Positions 27,001 to 35,065 of a stretch of 64,000 bases of DNA are shown one piece after another. The stretch covers positions 3,137-67,136 of the forward strand of contig CAZXYS010000022.1 in the NCBI GenBank assembly GCA_964645005.1, in the 5' to 3' direction. The position numbers and the translations under genes are program-made. Within the stretch, counting starts at the first letter, position 1. Each line of letters begins with the position of its first letter. This DNA comes from CAZXYS01 sp964645005 (GTDB lineage: Bacteria > Bacteroidota > Ignavibacteria > Kapaibacteriales > UBA2268). Under the pieces are notes generated by a model, which saw only the letters and a program-made list of their open reading frames with translations, was not told the origin of the DNA and searched no databases.

Positions 27001-28383
27001 TTAACGGACTATGTCGTTATACACTATCAATGCCATTAGTATTAATAATAAAACAGTTCCAATCTGTTGAAAGCCAAGCTTTATCTTAACAGGTACTTCC
27101 TTTCTCATTAATCCTTCTATAATTATAAATACCAGATGCCCTCCGTCAAGAGCAGGAAAGGGCAGAATATTCATAAACGCAAGCGTTACTGACAAAAATG
27201 CCATAAATCGCATGAAGTATGAAAAGCCCTGCTGCGCCTGCTGAAATGCACCTTTGGCTATCATTATTGGTCCGCCGACAGATTCTTTGGGCGAAAGTGT
27301 TCCCTTTACCATCTCGGCAATAGTATTTACCAGAAGTTTAAACACATCAATGGTCTTAGTGAATCCCATTGCTGTGGAAGCCAGCATCCCGTATTCGACT
27401 TTTTTTGTCTCGCCGAAATATCCTTCATAAACCATTATTCCTATCTTGCCTTCTCTATTGGGCTTAACGGAAGATTCCATTATCTTGTCGCCGCGCTTCC
27501 AAGTTAGCAGGACAGGTTCATTCTTATTTTTTTGAAGAATATCTATAAATTCATACTGTGTGTTTATTATTTCGCCGTTGACAGCAACAGCCGTATCACC
27601 TTTTTTAAGTCCGATCTTATCCGCAGGTTCTCCAGTTAAAGGACTTCCGAACATCATCTTGAATCCTGCCGGTCTCATTCCCAACAAGAGATCCTTTTGA
27701 TCACTCTTATCTGCAAGCGCCCTTACTATAAGCTCGCCTTCTACATTTAGATTGACCTTTTTTCCACCCCTGAGCACGGTGATAACTTTAGAACCGCCAA
27801 ACTCGTCAAAAGCCATCTTATCAAGAACTTCATCCCAGTATTGTATTTTATTATCATTTATAGAAAGAATTTTATCGCCTTCCTGAAATCCTATCTTAGA
27901 TGCGAAAGAGGTATCACGCACATAGGCTATCTCTGTGGTTGCGGCAAATTCCTTGCCATTGAAATATGCGAGTGATGAAAATATGATAAATGCAAAAATA
28001 GTATTCATCAGGACGCCGCCGGTTATAGCCAGCGTTTTCTGGAATGTATTTTTTGATCTAAATTCCCATGGTTTTGCCGGTTTACCCGCGTATTCAGTAT
28101 CGAAACTTTCATCGACCATACCTGCTATTTTTAAATAGCCGCCAATGGGGAAAAGTGATACTCGATAGTCGGTATGACCTTCACCGTCCCAGTCTTTTGG
28201 GAGTCTGCCGAAAGTGAATCCGGTGATCTTATTCCAGCCGAACAGCCGGTTACCCATACCGACGGAAAAAACATCTGCGCGCATGCCGGTTAGTCTTGCA
28301 GCAAGGAAATGCCCGAACTCATGTATGATTATTAAAATGCTTATTAATATCAGAAAGTAAACTATTGTAGCTATTACAGTCAT
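27001..28383 (-). CDS. rseP: RIP site-2 metalloprotease RseP
   Basis: The 460-residue protein has the zinc site HEFGH at residues 21-25 in the first membrane helix, a beta-loop with TDYRVSLFPIGGYLKI, two PDZ domains in the middle (with SKIGFQEGDKILSIN and DKIGLKKGDTAVAVN), and the second active-site motif NILPFPALDGGH near the C-terminus. It cuts membrane-anchored anti-sigma factors and leftover signal peptides inside the membrane. dxr, rseP and neighbours are often linked in bacteria; here dxr lies 77 bases upstream. A candidate client is the anti-sigma-like protein at 52.4 kb, though this is speculation. Confidence 0.95.
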   Translation of the reverse strand: MTVIATIVYFLILISILIIIHEFGHFLAARLTGMRADVFSVGMGNRLFGWNKITGFTFGRLPKDWDGEGHTDYRVSLFPIGGYLKIAGMVDESFDTEYAGKPAKPWEFRSKNTFQKTLAITGGVLMNTIFAFIIFSSLAYFNGKEFAATTEIAYVRDTSFASKIGFQEGDKILSINDNKIQYWDEVLDKMAFDEFGGSKVITVLRGGKKVNLNVEGELIVRALADKSDQKDLLLGMRPAGFKMMFGSPLTGEPADKIGLKKGDTAVAVNGEIINTQYEFIDILQKNKNEPVLLTWKRGDKIMESSVKPNREGKIGIMVYEGYFGETKKVEYGMLASTAMGFTKTIDVFKLLVNTIAEMVKGTLSPKESVGGPIMIAKGAFQQAQQGFSYFMRFMAFLSVTLAFMNILPFPALDGGHLVFIIIEGLMRKEVPVKIKLGFQQIGTVLLLILMALIVYNDIVR

Positions 28384-28460
28384 ATTAATTTATATAAGTT
28401 ACTAAAACTTCAAAGTTAATAAATATAAATCAAAAAGGATAAACATTTATTAAAATAATG

Positions 28461-29627
28461 TCAACTTAGTGAATTAACAAAGTTTAATGTATAATCTCTG
28501 GTTTCTTTGTCAATTTCAATAATTTCATTTAAAGACGGGTTGTTATTATTTGGAATTTTATTCAATGCGGATTCGATACACTGTGGTATCCGGGTAAATT
28601 TGATCTTCTCTTCCAAAAATGATTGTACCGCCACTTCATTAGCCGAATTCAGTACAGCGGTTGCGGCGCCGCCCATTTCGAGGGCATCAAAAGCCAGTTT
28701 AAGACATGGCACTCTTTGGAAGTCAGGCTTTTGGAAATGCAAGGATGTTAGTTCTGAAAGATCTAGTCTGGGAAAATCATATTCCAGCCGCCGGGGATAA
28801 CTCAATGCATAGGAAATCGGTATCCGCATATCCGGAAGCCCGAGCTGAGCCTTCACCGATCCGTCAATGAATTGTACCAGTGAATGTATTATACTTTGCG
28901 GGTGTATCAACACATCAATATGTTTTGTGTCAATATCGAAAAGCCAGCTTGCTTCAATTATTTCAAATCCTTTGTTCATCATTGTAGCCGAATCGATAGT
29001 GATCTTATCGCCCATAGACCAGTTTGGGTGCGCCAGCGCTTGAGAAACAGTTAGATCTTCAAATTCATGCAGCGGAGTTTCAAGGAACGGACCGCCGGAA
29101 GCAGTAAGAATAATCTTCTCGATCTCGTCATTTCTTTCACCGACAATGCATTGAAGTATAGCGCTGTGTTCGCTGTCTACTGCGATAATGTCCACATTGT
29201 TCTTCTCTGCGGAATTTTTTATTATTTGCCCGGCGCTTACGAGGGTTTCCTTATTTGCCAGAGCAACGCAGACGCCGTTCTCTATCGCGGCTATAGTAGG
29301 CATAACACCCGAAAAGCCTACAAGCGCCGTAAGCACAAGATCATTTTCCTTATCCGAAGCAGCTTGTATAATTCCCTCGGCGCCGTAGAGAATTTCACCT
29401 TTGAAATTCGTCGTTTCCTTAAATTTCTTATATGCATCCTCATTCCCGATTACAACGCCTTTTGGAGTAAAGCGGGATAATTGCTCTTCAAGTAATTCAA
29501 TTTTACTATTGATAGTTAAATAACCAATGCGGAATTTATCGCTCACTGATTCTATTACTTCAAGCGTTTGAGTGCCGATCGATCCCGTAGAACCGAGTAT
29601 GGTAATGGTTTTTGGTTTATCGAGCAT
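28461..29627 (-). CDS. dxr: 1-deoxy-D-xylulose-5-phosphate reductoisomerase
   Basis: The 388-residue enzyme makes 2-C-methyl-D-erythritol 4-phosphate, the second step of the MEP isoprenoid pathway, using NADPH and a divalent metal. The NADPH-binding ILGSTGSIGTQTLEVI is at the N-terminus. The conserved NKETLVSAG, VDSEHSAILQC (metal-binding Asp/Glu), TASGGPF, HPNWSMGDKITIDSATMMNK and IHPQSIIHSLVQF blocks are all intact. It follows rng by 5 bases and precedes rseP. Confidence 0.96.
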   Translation of the reverse strand: MLDKPKTITILGSTGSIGTQTLEVIESVSDKFRIGYLTINSKIELLEEQLSRFTPKGVVIGNEDAYKKFKETTNFKGEILYGAEGIIQAASDKENDLVLTALVGFSGVMPTIAAIENGVCVALANKETLVSAGQIIKNSAEKNNVDIIAVDSEHSAILQCIVGERNDEIEKIILTASGGPFLETPLHEFEDLTVSQALAHPNWSMGDKITIDSATMMNKGFEIIEASWLFDIDTKHIDVLIHPQSIIHSLVQFIDGSVKAQLGLPDMRIPISYALSYPRRLEYDFPRLDLSELTSLHFQKPDFQRVPCLKLAFDALEMGGAATAVLNSANEVAVQSFLEEKIKFTRIPQCIESALNKIPNNNNPSLNEIIEIDKETRDYTLNFVNSLS

Positions 29628-29632
29628 TTAAA

Positions 29633-31318
29633 TTATAAAAATTCTTTAGTAATATCTTTTTGTTGTCTCGCTGATATAAAACGGAAATCATCTACATTTA
29701 AGTTAGGCGCCTGTCGAATTTTTATTTTAACAAAATATTTGATCATTAACCTCGATAGCCGCGAAATCGTCCCATCGGTCAGATATTCAGCGACGCTCGG
29801 ATGTACTTCCAGCGTTAATCGGAACTCTTTCGAGCGCCCTCTGAAATTCTTCAGCCAGCGCTCGATCATATTCAATACTACTACTTTGGAAGTAACTCTG
29901 CCGGAACCATTGCAAGTTGGACAAATCTCGCTCGTTTTTTCAACGATATTTTGATTTATCCTTTGCCGCGTCATCTGGATAAGTCCGAGCTGCGTTGTCG
30001 GGTAAACTACGGTTTTCGCTCTGTCCTTCTGCAGTTCATTTTTCATTTCGTTGAACATCTTTTTCCGGTTAGCTGAATTTGACATGTCGATGAAGTCGAT
30101 GATTATCATGCCGCCAATATCACGCAGCCTGATCTGACGCGTAATTTCCTTGACAGCTTCGAGGTTGGTATTCAGGGCATTTTTTTCCTGCTCTGCGTCC
30201 ATCGATCTTCCCGAGTTGACGTCAATTACGAACATTGCTTCCGTATGATCGAAAACTATTGAACCGCCTGACGGCAGCGGAACTTTCCTCTTATAGGTTT
30301 TTTCGAGTTCCCGCTCGATGCCGAACGTCTCAAAGATCGGCTTGGTACCGTTATAAATCTGAACTTTATCTATCAGGTCGGGCGAAGTTCTCTTCAGATA
30401 ATTGATTATCTCTTTATGCAGCTTTTTCGAATCTACGACCACTTTGTCGATTTTATAGGTGAAAAGATCGCGAATAACGCTTGCCGCCAACTGCATATCC
30501 TGATATAAAAGAGCCGGGCTCTTGGATTTACGGACTTTATTCTCGATTTCCCGCCAGGTGTTGAGCAGTTCTTCCCAGTCGCGGCGAAGCTCTTCGTCGC
30601 TCTGTCCTTTTGCCGCTGTTCTGATAATACAGCCGAAACCTTCCGGCAGCGCTTTGCGGGCGATAGATCTCAATCTTTTCCTCTCGTTATAAGTGCCGAT
30701 TTTCCGGGATACTCCTATAAGACTTTCGAATGGTAGAAGAACTACATATCTTCCGGGTAAGGCGATTTTTGTTGTTACTTTTACCCCTTTATTTCCGTAT
30801 GGTTCGCGCACTACCTGCACAATGATGTCTTGCTTGGGTTCGAGGTTGATTTTAACCTCACCTGACTTTTTAGTAACAAAAGTGGGCTGCTCTTTTGAAT
30901 CAGGGAGCGCTGCGACTTTTCGCAGAGCTATGTCGGTTGCATTTAAACTGTCATAAGAACTGTTGCTATCACCGCCGTTACCCTTCTTATTTTTACCGGA
31001 ATAATTGGGTTTAGTCTGTTTTTTATAGTTCTTCTTTTTCTTGTCGGGTAAGTCTTCATCTTCTTCATCGGTAATCACGGATTCTTCAAGGGATTGATCG
31101 ACGTCGGAAAAGTGAAGGAAGGCGTCTTGATTCAGTCCGATATTGATAAAAGCGGCGTTAATACCAGTGACAATCTTGTTAACTTTGCCAAGATAAATAT
31201 TTCCTATATATTTTTCCCGGTCGGGCAGTTCAATAAAAAATTCTGCTAACTCTTCATCTTCAGTAATTGCAACCCGAAGTTCATTCAAAGTAGAATTGAT
31301 AATTATTTTTTTATTCAT
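29633..31318 (-). CDS. rng: Ribonuclease E/G family endoribonuclease
   Basis: The 561-residue protein has an S1-type RNA-binding domain (about residues 36-125) interrupted by a Lys/Asn/Gly/Ser-rich insert of about 60 residues. Then come the RNase-H-like and catalytic DNase-I-like domains, with GGMIIIDFIDM carrying the metal-binding Asp residues (about 396-406), and the zinc-link CPTCNGSGRV (about residue 466). Length and the lack of a long C-terminal scaffold fit RNase G rather than RNase E. Its roles are mRNA turnover and rRNA processing. The insert is a feature I associate with Bacteroidota/Chlorobi relatives. It leads a compact group with dxr. Confidence 0.92.
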   Translation of the reverse strand: MNKKIIINSTLNELRVAITEDEELAEFFIELPDREKYIGNIYLGKVNKIVTGINAAFINIGLNQDAFLHFSDVDQSLEESVITDEEDEDLPDKKKKNYKKQTKPNYSGKNKKGNGGDSNSSYDSLNATDIALRKVAALPDSKEQPTFVTKKSGEVKINLEPKQDIIVQVVREPYGNKGVKVTTKIALPGRYVVLLPFESLIGVSRKIGTYNERKRLRSIARKALPEGFGCIIRTAAKGQSDEELRRDWEELLNTWREIENKVRKSKSPALLYQDMQLAASVIRDLFTYKIDKVVVDSKKLHKEIINYLKRTSPDLIDKVQIYNGTKPIFETFGIERELEKTYKRKVPLPSGGSIVFDHTEAMFVIDVNSGRSMDAEQEKNALNTNLEAVKEITRQIRLRDIGGMIIIDFIDMSNSANRKKMFNEMKNELQKDRAKTVVYPTTQLGLIQMTRQRINQNIVEKTSEICPTCNGSGRVTSKVVVLNMIERWLKNFRGRSKEFRLTLEVHPSVAEYLTDGTISRLSRLMIKYFVKIKIRQAPNLNVDDFRFISARQQKDITKEFL

Positions 31319-31762
31319 TTCTTAAACTTTCTCAATCTATCTGTTCCAATCTTTTTATTGTTCTGTCTGTCATAACTATAAAATTAAATAGACTGGCTTG
31401 ATCACCGGAGTGGCTGACCACAAAATATGAAAATGTAATTCCTGCGAATGTCATTATATTCTGGTTTAGCAGGGCAGGAATCTGATGAATACTTGCTTCC
31501 TCGCAACGTTAAAAAGGATTTTATTCGGAATTTCGATCTTATGGGTCAGCCTCCAAATACAAATAATTCTTAATCAATAATAAATATATTATTTATTCTA
31601 AAGTTAACGATTTAAATTAATTTTTATTCGAAAATTTATTGATTTTAAAATTAACTCAATTCTCAAGCAAATATAGGCACCGGATGTTATGATTTTTTGG
31701 CATGAAAAATGATTATTGAACCATTATAAAATGGACAATAATAACCAAAAAGCAGAGGCTAA
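31319..31762. other. 444-bp intergenic region between divergent rng and the UmuD-like gene
   Basis: It holds the second full copy of the terminal-inverted-repeat element (31412-31551) and an A+T-rich stretch (31560-31760) with the promoter region of the UmuD-like gene. A short inverted repeat, ATTTTT/AAAAAT around TGGCATG near 31692-31710, could be an operator for a repressor, but I see no known SOS box. Confidence 0.5.
31412..31551. repeat. Terminal-inverted-repeat element, family A copy 2
   Basis: This 140-bp element has perfect 8-bp ends, GGCTGACC (31412-31419) and GGTCAGCC (31544-31551). The core repeats the AATTCCTGCGAATGTC, GCAGGGCAGGAATCTG and ATGAATAC blocks seen at 549-686 and 37141-37273; TCCTCGCAACGTT is shared with the copy at 37141. 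It is the best-preserved copy in this window and shows the family's outer ends clearly. Confidence 0.75.
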
Positions 31763-32131
31763 ATGCACGAACAGTTAAGCAGAAAAAAAGATTTAGAACT
31801 GCATTGCGAAAGATTAACTATAGATCCGAACGGCTGCCTTGTAGACAATCCGGAAGGAACTTTCCTCATACGAGTTCAGGGCGATTCAATGGCGGGCGCC
31901 GGGATTTTGCCGGGCGATTTGCTTGTCGTCGATAGCTCGATCGATGCAAAAGCAGGGAATATCATAATTGCCGAAATAAACAAAAAGCTGACTCTGAAAA
32001 GACTTATAAGAAATAATGGAAGCATTGTTCTTAAACCTGAAAATTCATTATATAATCCCATAACCATCCGTAAGAATGATAAATTCTCTATCCGCGGGGT
32101 GGTGAAGTATGTGATTAGGGATTATATTTAG
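31763..32131 (+). CDS. UmuD'-like S24 peptidase, short form
   Basis: The 122-residue protein matches the C-terminal domain of UmuD/LexA: GDSMAGAGILPGDLLVVDSS with nucleophile Ser42, and KKLTLKRLI with general-base Lys79. Their 37-residue spacing equals that of UmuD (Ser60/Lys97). UmuD removes its own N-terminus after RecA activation to become UmuD', a subunit of polymerase V. Here the segment upstream of the Ser is about 18 residues shorter than in E. coli UmuD and has no Cys-Gly or Ala-Gly cleavage pair, and an in-frame stop precedes the ATG. The protein therefore seems to be made directly in UmuD' form. No umuC lies nearby. Confidence 0.85.
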   Translation: MHEQLSRKKDLELHCERLTIDPNGCLVDNPEGTFLIRVQGDSMAGAGILPGDLLVVDSSIDAKAGNIIIAEINKKLTLKRLIRNNGSIVLKPENSLYNPITIRKNDKFSIRGVVKYVIRDYI

Positions 32132-32207
32132 AATTTTGATTATTTTAATAAATTTATTACTTTTATAAAATTTATAATATTACTAATTTATTTGAAGGTA
32201 TATTTAA

Positions 32208-32834
32208 ATGAATAATATTAATCAGTTACAAGAAAAAGTTGATTTGGCTGTCAAACAGGCTTGGTTCAATCAAATATGTGAAGATTATTTATTTGATTTT
32301 TGCCTTAAAGAAGATAGTCTTAAGAGTTCCTTTTTTCACCACATTCGAAATAATTTAAATGATAAGTACCTTATTAACAATTCTATTCGTATTTATACTG
32401 AATTTGATTATGAGAGTAATAAAACGGCGGATATAGGGATTGTAATACTTGACAATAATAAAGGGATAGAAACCCATATTAGAGATAGAGTTGATAATGT
32501 ATTAGCTTTAATTGAGATGAAATTTATTAGGGGAAACAATCATGATCAATTCTACAATGATATTAACAAAATAATGAGTGTTAAATCTCGAAAATATAAC
32601 GATACTCAATTCTATCTTGTTTTTTTTAATGAAAATTATGGCGATGTTGGATTGTTAGATGAAAATTTTACTTGGTTAAATAATAATCATAGGAATCCAA
32701 TAGTTCAAAATCAAAGGTTAACTGAGTTGCTAGCATTTACAGATGAAAAAAATGGTAAAGTTTGTTTTAGTGTTAACTCAAGAAATAAATATAATGAAGA
32801 GTTAAATAAGTATAAAATTGATATTTACGGTTGA
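32208..32834 (+). CDS. Hypothetical protein with PD-(D/E)XK-nuclease-like motif
   Basis: I do not recognise a family for this 208-residue protein. A possible nuclease core is visible: RIYTEFDYES (Glu65), KTADIGIVILD (Asp75) and LALIEMKFIRG (Glu103 and Lys105), which matches the E-D-ExK spacing of PD-(D/E)XK folds. It is followed by helical segments and a strand QFYLVFFNENYG. The gene is much more A+T rich than the neighbouring dus gene and ends within a short gap, hinting at recent acquisition. The role may be restriction-like or defence-related, but this is inference. A purine-rich ribosome site (GAAGG) lies upstream. Confidence 0.55.
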   Translation: MNNINQLQEKVDLAVKQAWFNQICEDYLFDFCLKEDSLKSSFFHHIRNNLNDKYLINNSIRIYTEFDYESNKTADIGIVILDNNKGIETHIRDRVDNVLALIEMKFIRGNNHDQFYNDINKIMSVKSRKYNDTQFYLVFFNENYGDVGLLDENFTWLNNNHRNPIVQNQRLTELLAFTDEKNGKVCFSVNSRNKYNEELNKYKIDIYG

Positions 32835-32954
32835 TTCTCTCGATTCTTATCTATTGTTTTCGCATCCGAAGGCTGTTAAGCCAATTTTGAATTACCATCA
32901 ATACAATGTGCCTCCCGCTATTTCGTTCAAAAACTTGCAATTAAACAGGTTTAT

Positions 32955-33971
32955 ATGAACAATTTCTGGCAGGACATAGAGAAGCCCATTTTTACGCTGG
33001 CGCCCATGGAAGACGTCACTGACACTGTCTTCCGTGAGATACTTCTCGGCGTGTCCGATCCCCAATATCTGAGCGTAGTTTTCGCGGAATTCACATCCAC
33101 GGACGGACTTTGTCATGAAGTAGGAAAGGATAAGGTCTCGCACCGGCTTTTCGTCAATAAATCCGAACGAAAGCTGCTCAGGGCAAAAGGCGTGAAGCTC
33201 GCAGCGCAGATCTGGGGCGGTGATCCCGAAAAGTATTACTGTGCGACCCGTATGCTAATGGATGAATACGATTTCGACGGCATTGACATAAACATGGGCT
33301 GCCCTGTGAAGAAAATAGTCAAACAGGCTGCTTGTTCCGAGCTTATCCGCTTCCCGGAACTTGCGAAAGAGATAGTGCTGGCAACGAAGGAAGCTTCCGA
33401 TGTCCCGGTCAGCGTGAAAACCCGCACCGGCATTGATGAGCATATCACTTATCAATGGACGGAAACTCTTATGGAAACCGAACCGGCAGCATTGATCCTG
33501 CACGGCAGAACTCAGAAAATGATGTCCAAAAAGCCGGCAGACTGGGAAGAGATACACAAAGCCGTCGAAGTGCGCGATGCACATGGATCGAATATACCTG
33601 TAATTGGGAATGGCGACATTTTCACAATGGAAGATGCCCTTGAAAAAATAGAGAAATACGGCGTTGACGGTGTTATGATTGGTCGCGGAGTATTCACCGA
33701 TCCGTGGATTTTCAAAAGTGAAAAATATAATCCGACACCGGAAAAAAAGCTAAACCTGCTCTTAAAGCATGTAGATCTCTTCGTAAACACCTGGGGCGAA
33801 GAGAAGAATTTTAATATTATGAAGAAATTCTTCAAGATATACACGTTAAATATCCCCGGCGCATCGGAATTGCGCGGAAAGCTGATGGATACAAAATCCG
33901 TCGATGAAGTCAAGGAGATAGTAAGAAATTACATTTCTAATATTGCCGAAAAAGAATCCGTCACCGTATAA
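32955..33971 (+). CDS. dus: tRNA-dihydrouridine synthase
   Basis: The 338-residue flavoenzyme reduces specific uridines in tRNA D-loops. It shows the family's TIM-barrel signatures: FTLAPMEDVTDTVFRE at the N-terminus, the active-site INMGCPVKKIVKQAACSEL (about residues 114-132, catalytic Cys in GCP), SVKTRTGID, LILHGRTQ, and IGNGDIFTMEDALEKI followed by DGVMIGRG for FMN phosphate binding. The exact DusA/B/C class cannot be settled by eye. The relic kinase on the other strand slightly overlaps its 3' end. Confidence 0.93.
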   Translation: MNNFWQDIEKPIFTLAPMEDVTDTVFREILLGVSDPQYLSVVFAEFTSTDGLCHEVGKDKVSHRLFVNKSERKLLRAKGVKLAAQIWGGDPEKYYCATRMLMDEYDFDGIDINMGCPVKKIVKQAACSELIRFPELAKEIVLATKEASDVPVSVKTRTGIDEHITYQWTETLMETEPAALILHGRTQKMMSKKPADWEEIHKAVEVRDAHGSNIPVIGNGDIFTMEDALEKIEKYGVDGVMIGRGVFTDPWIFKSEKYNPTPEKKLNLLLKHVDLFVNTWGEEKNFNIMKKFFKIYTLNIPGASELRGKLMDTKSVDEVKEIVRNYISNIAEKESVTV

Positions 33972-34266
33972 CAAAACTCCTCCCACGATTATCGCAGGCA
34001 GAGTTTATTGTTATCAGTTCAATCAATGCCGTAAGCGACTGCCCCAACTGATCATGCACTTCCCTGGAGATTATTTTCCTTTCTTAAGGATTTAAATTCT
34101 GCAATTCTTCTCTCGAGTAATTGAATTTCCGGCAGGCGGCATCATTTGCATATAAAAAAACGCCGCAGGTTCCGTCAGGCTCATAATTGTGTATAAAAAC
34201 GGGATTATTCAGGGCATTGAAATCAATACCTGCATGGTTTGTGCTATTTTCATCCGAATCGCCCAT
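33961..34266 (-). pseudogene. Decayed PAS / HisKA_3 histidine kinase relic
   Basis: Codons from the ATG at 34266 give the start of a PAS domain: NALNNPVFIHNYEPDGT, then YANDAACRKFNYSREELQN. The frame then meets a TAA at 34086-34084. Directly after that stop, in the same frame, comes ERKIISREVHDQLGQSLTAL, the H-box of NarL/DesK-type (HisKA_3) kinases with its phosphoacceptor His, and then INSACDNRG and a second stop. The rest of the PAS domain, the linker and the ATPase domain are missing. An internal deletion plus truncation of a once-complete sensor kinase explains this best. It lies next to tRNA-Leu. Confidence 0.7.
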
Positions 34267-34355
34267 TTTAACGAGGCTTTTATATTTATGGACTTAAAAT
34301 AATTATTATAGGAATGAATTACTATTGATAATAAATTGACAATTAGTATACATTC

Positions 34356-34444
34356 TGGTACAGGAGGTGGGACTCGAACCCACACGGGTTTTGAAGCCCA
34401 CTGGATTTTGAGTCCAGCGCGTCTACCAATTCCGCCACTCCTGC
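34356..34444 (-). tRNA. tRNA-Leu (anticodon CAA)
   Basis: On the minus strand the gene starts GCAGGAGTGGCGGAATTGG and ends CTCCTGT, discriminator A and an encoded CCA. The anticodon arm is CTGGA-CTCAAAA-TCCAG, giving anticodon CAA. The long variable arm of class II tRNAs (GGGCTTCAAAACCC) and the T arm with GTTCGAGTC are present. The acceptor stem has one G-T wobble at its outer pair. Confidence 0.95.
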
Positions 34445-34476
34445 ATGTCAAAAAACATTTAAACAATTCAAATGTG

Positions 34477-34558
34477 TCATTCCAAGCGAAGCGTGAATCC
34501 AGTCTTTAGAAGATTCCTGCCCTGCTGAAGCAGGATCTAAAGATACTCGCAGGAATGA
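34477..34558. repeat. family A-related repeat between two tRNA genes
   Basis: The segment is bounded by TCATTCC (34477-34483) and GGAATGA (34552-34558). Its right half is the reverse complement of the family A core, with the hairpin CCTGCTGAAGCAGG. The left half, with AAGCGAAGCGTGAATCCAGTC, resembles the family B element at 61454-61615. Confidence 0.6.
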
Positions 34559-34594
34559 TATAAACAAGCTTTTAAAATAACAACTTATCTTCTG

Positions 34595-34669
34595 TGGGCG
34601 AAGAGAGAGTCGAACTCCCGACCTCCTGCTTGTAAGGCAGGCGCTCTAGACCAACTGAGCTATTCGCCC
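34595..34669 (-). tRNA. tRNA-Val (anticodon TAC)
   Basis: The minus strand reads GGGCGAATAGCTCAGTTGG at the 5' end and TTCGCCC with discriminator A at the 3' end. The anticodon arm CTGCC-TTACAAG context gives anticodon TAC, and the T arm carries GTTCGACTC. CCA is not encoded, unlike the neighbouring tRNA-Leu. Confidence 0.94.
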
Positions 34670-34727
34670 AAAAACGAATTTCAAATTTATGATTTTTTTT
34701 GCCAATATACAAATCAATTCTTAAATT

Positions 34728-34964
34728 TTAAGCAACTGCTTCTACCCGGCGAATTTCAGGTATTTCATTCAAAATGACTCGCTCTATGCCTGCGCGAAGG
34801 GTCATCATCGACATCGGGCAGTTTTTGCAGTTCCCGGTAAAACGCAGCTCAAGCACGGAAGTATCTTCTTCATAACGGACGAACTCCACATCGCCGCTGT
34901 CCATCTGCAGATAGCGGCGGATTTTATCGAGAACTGCTTCCACTCTGTCCTGCATGTCGTTCAT
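34728..34964 (-). CDS. NifU-like C-terminal-domain Fe-S scaffold protein
   Basis: The 78-residue protein is a stand-alone Nfu domain: VEAVLDKIRRYLQMDSGDV, then LRFTGNCKNCPMSMMTLRAG with the CxxC that holds a 4Fe-4S cluster at a dimer interface, then VILNEIPEIRRVEAV. Such proteins assemble or deliver Fe-S clusters. It lies about 100 bases downstream of mrp on the same strand, another Fe-S-carrier family, which supports a shared role. The length is normal for single-domain members. Confidence 0.92.
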   Translation of the reverse strand: MNDMQDRVEAVLDKIRRYLQMDSGDVEFVRYEEDTSVLELRFTGNCKNCPMSMMTLRAGIERVILNEIPEIRRVEAVA

Positions 34965-35065
34965 TTCACTGTTTTAACTTTAACTAAGATACCTTCTTTT
35001 AAAATTAACGAAAATATCTTAATTTAAGTTAAGAAATTTGATATCTGATAACTTCGGTTGATAAT

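Noticed and set aside
34209..34466. 85-codon frame crossing tRNA-Leu
   Set aside because: It runs through the tRNA gene and the kinase relic and has no coding character of its own.
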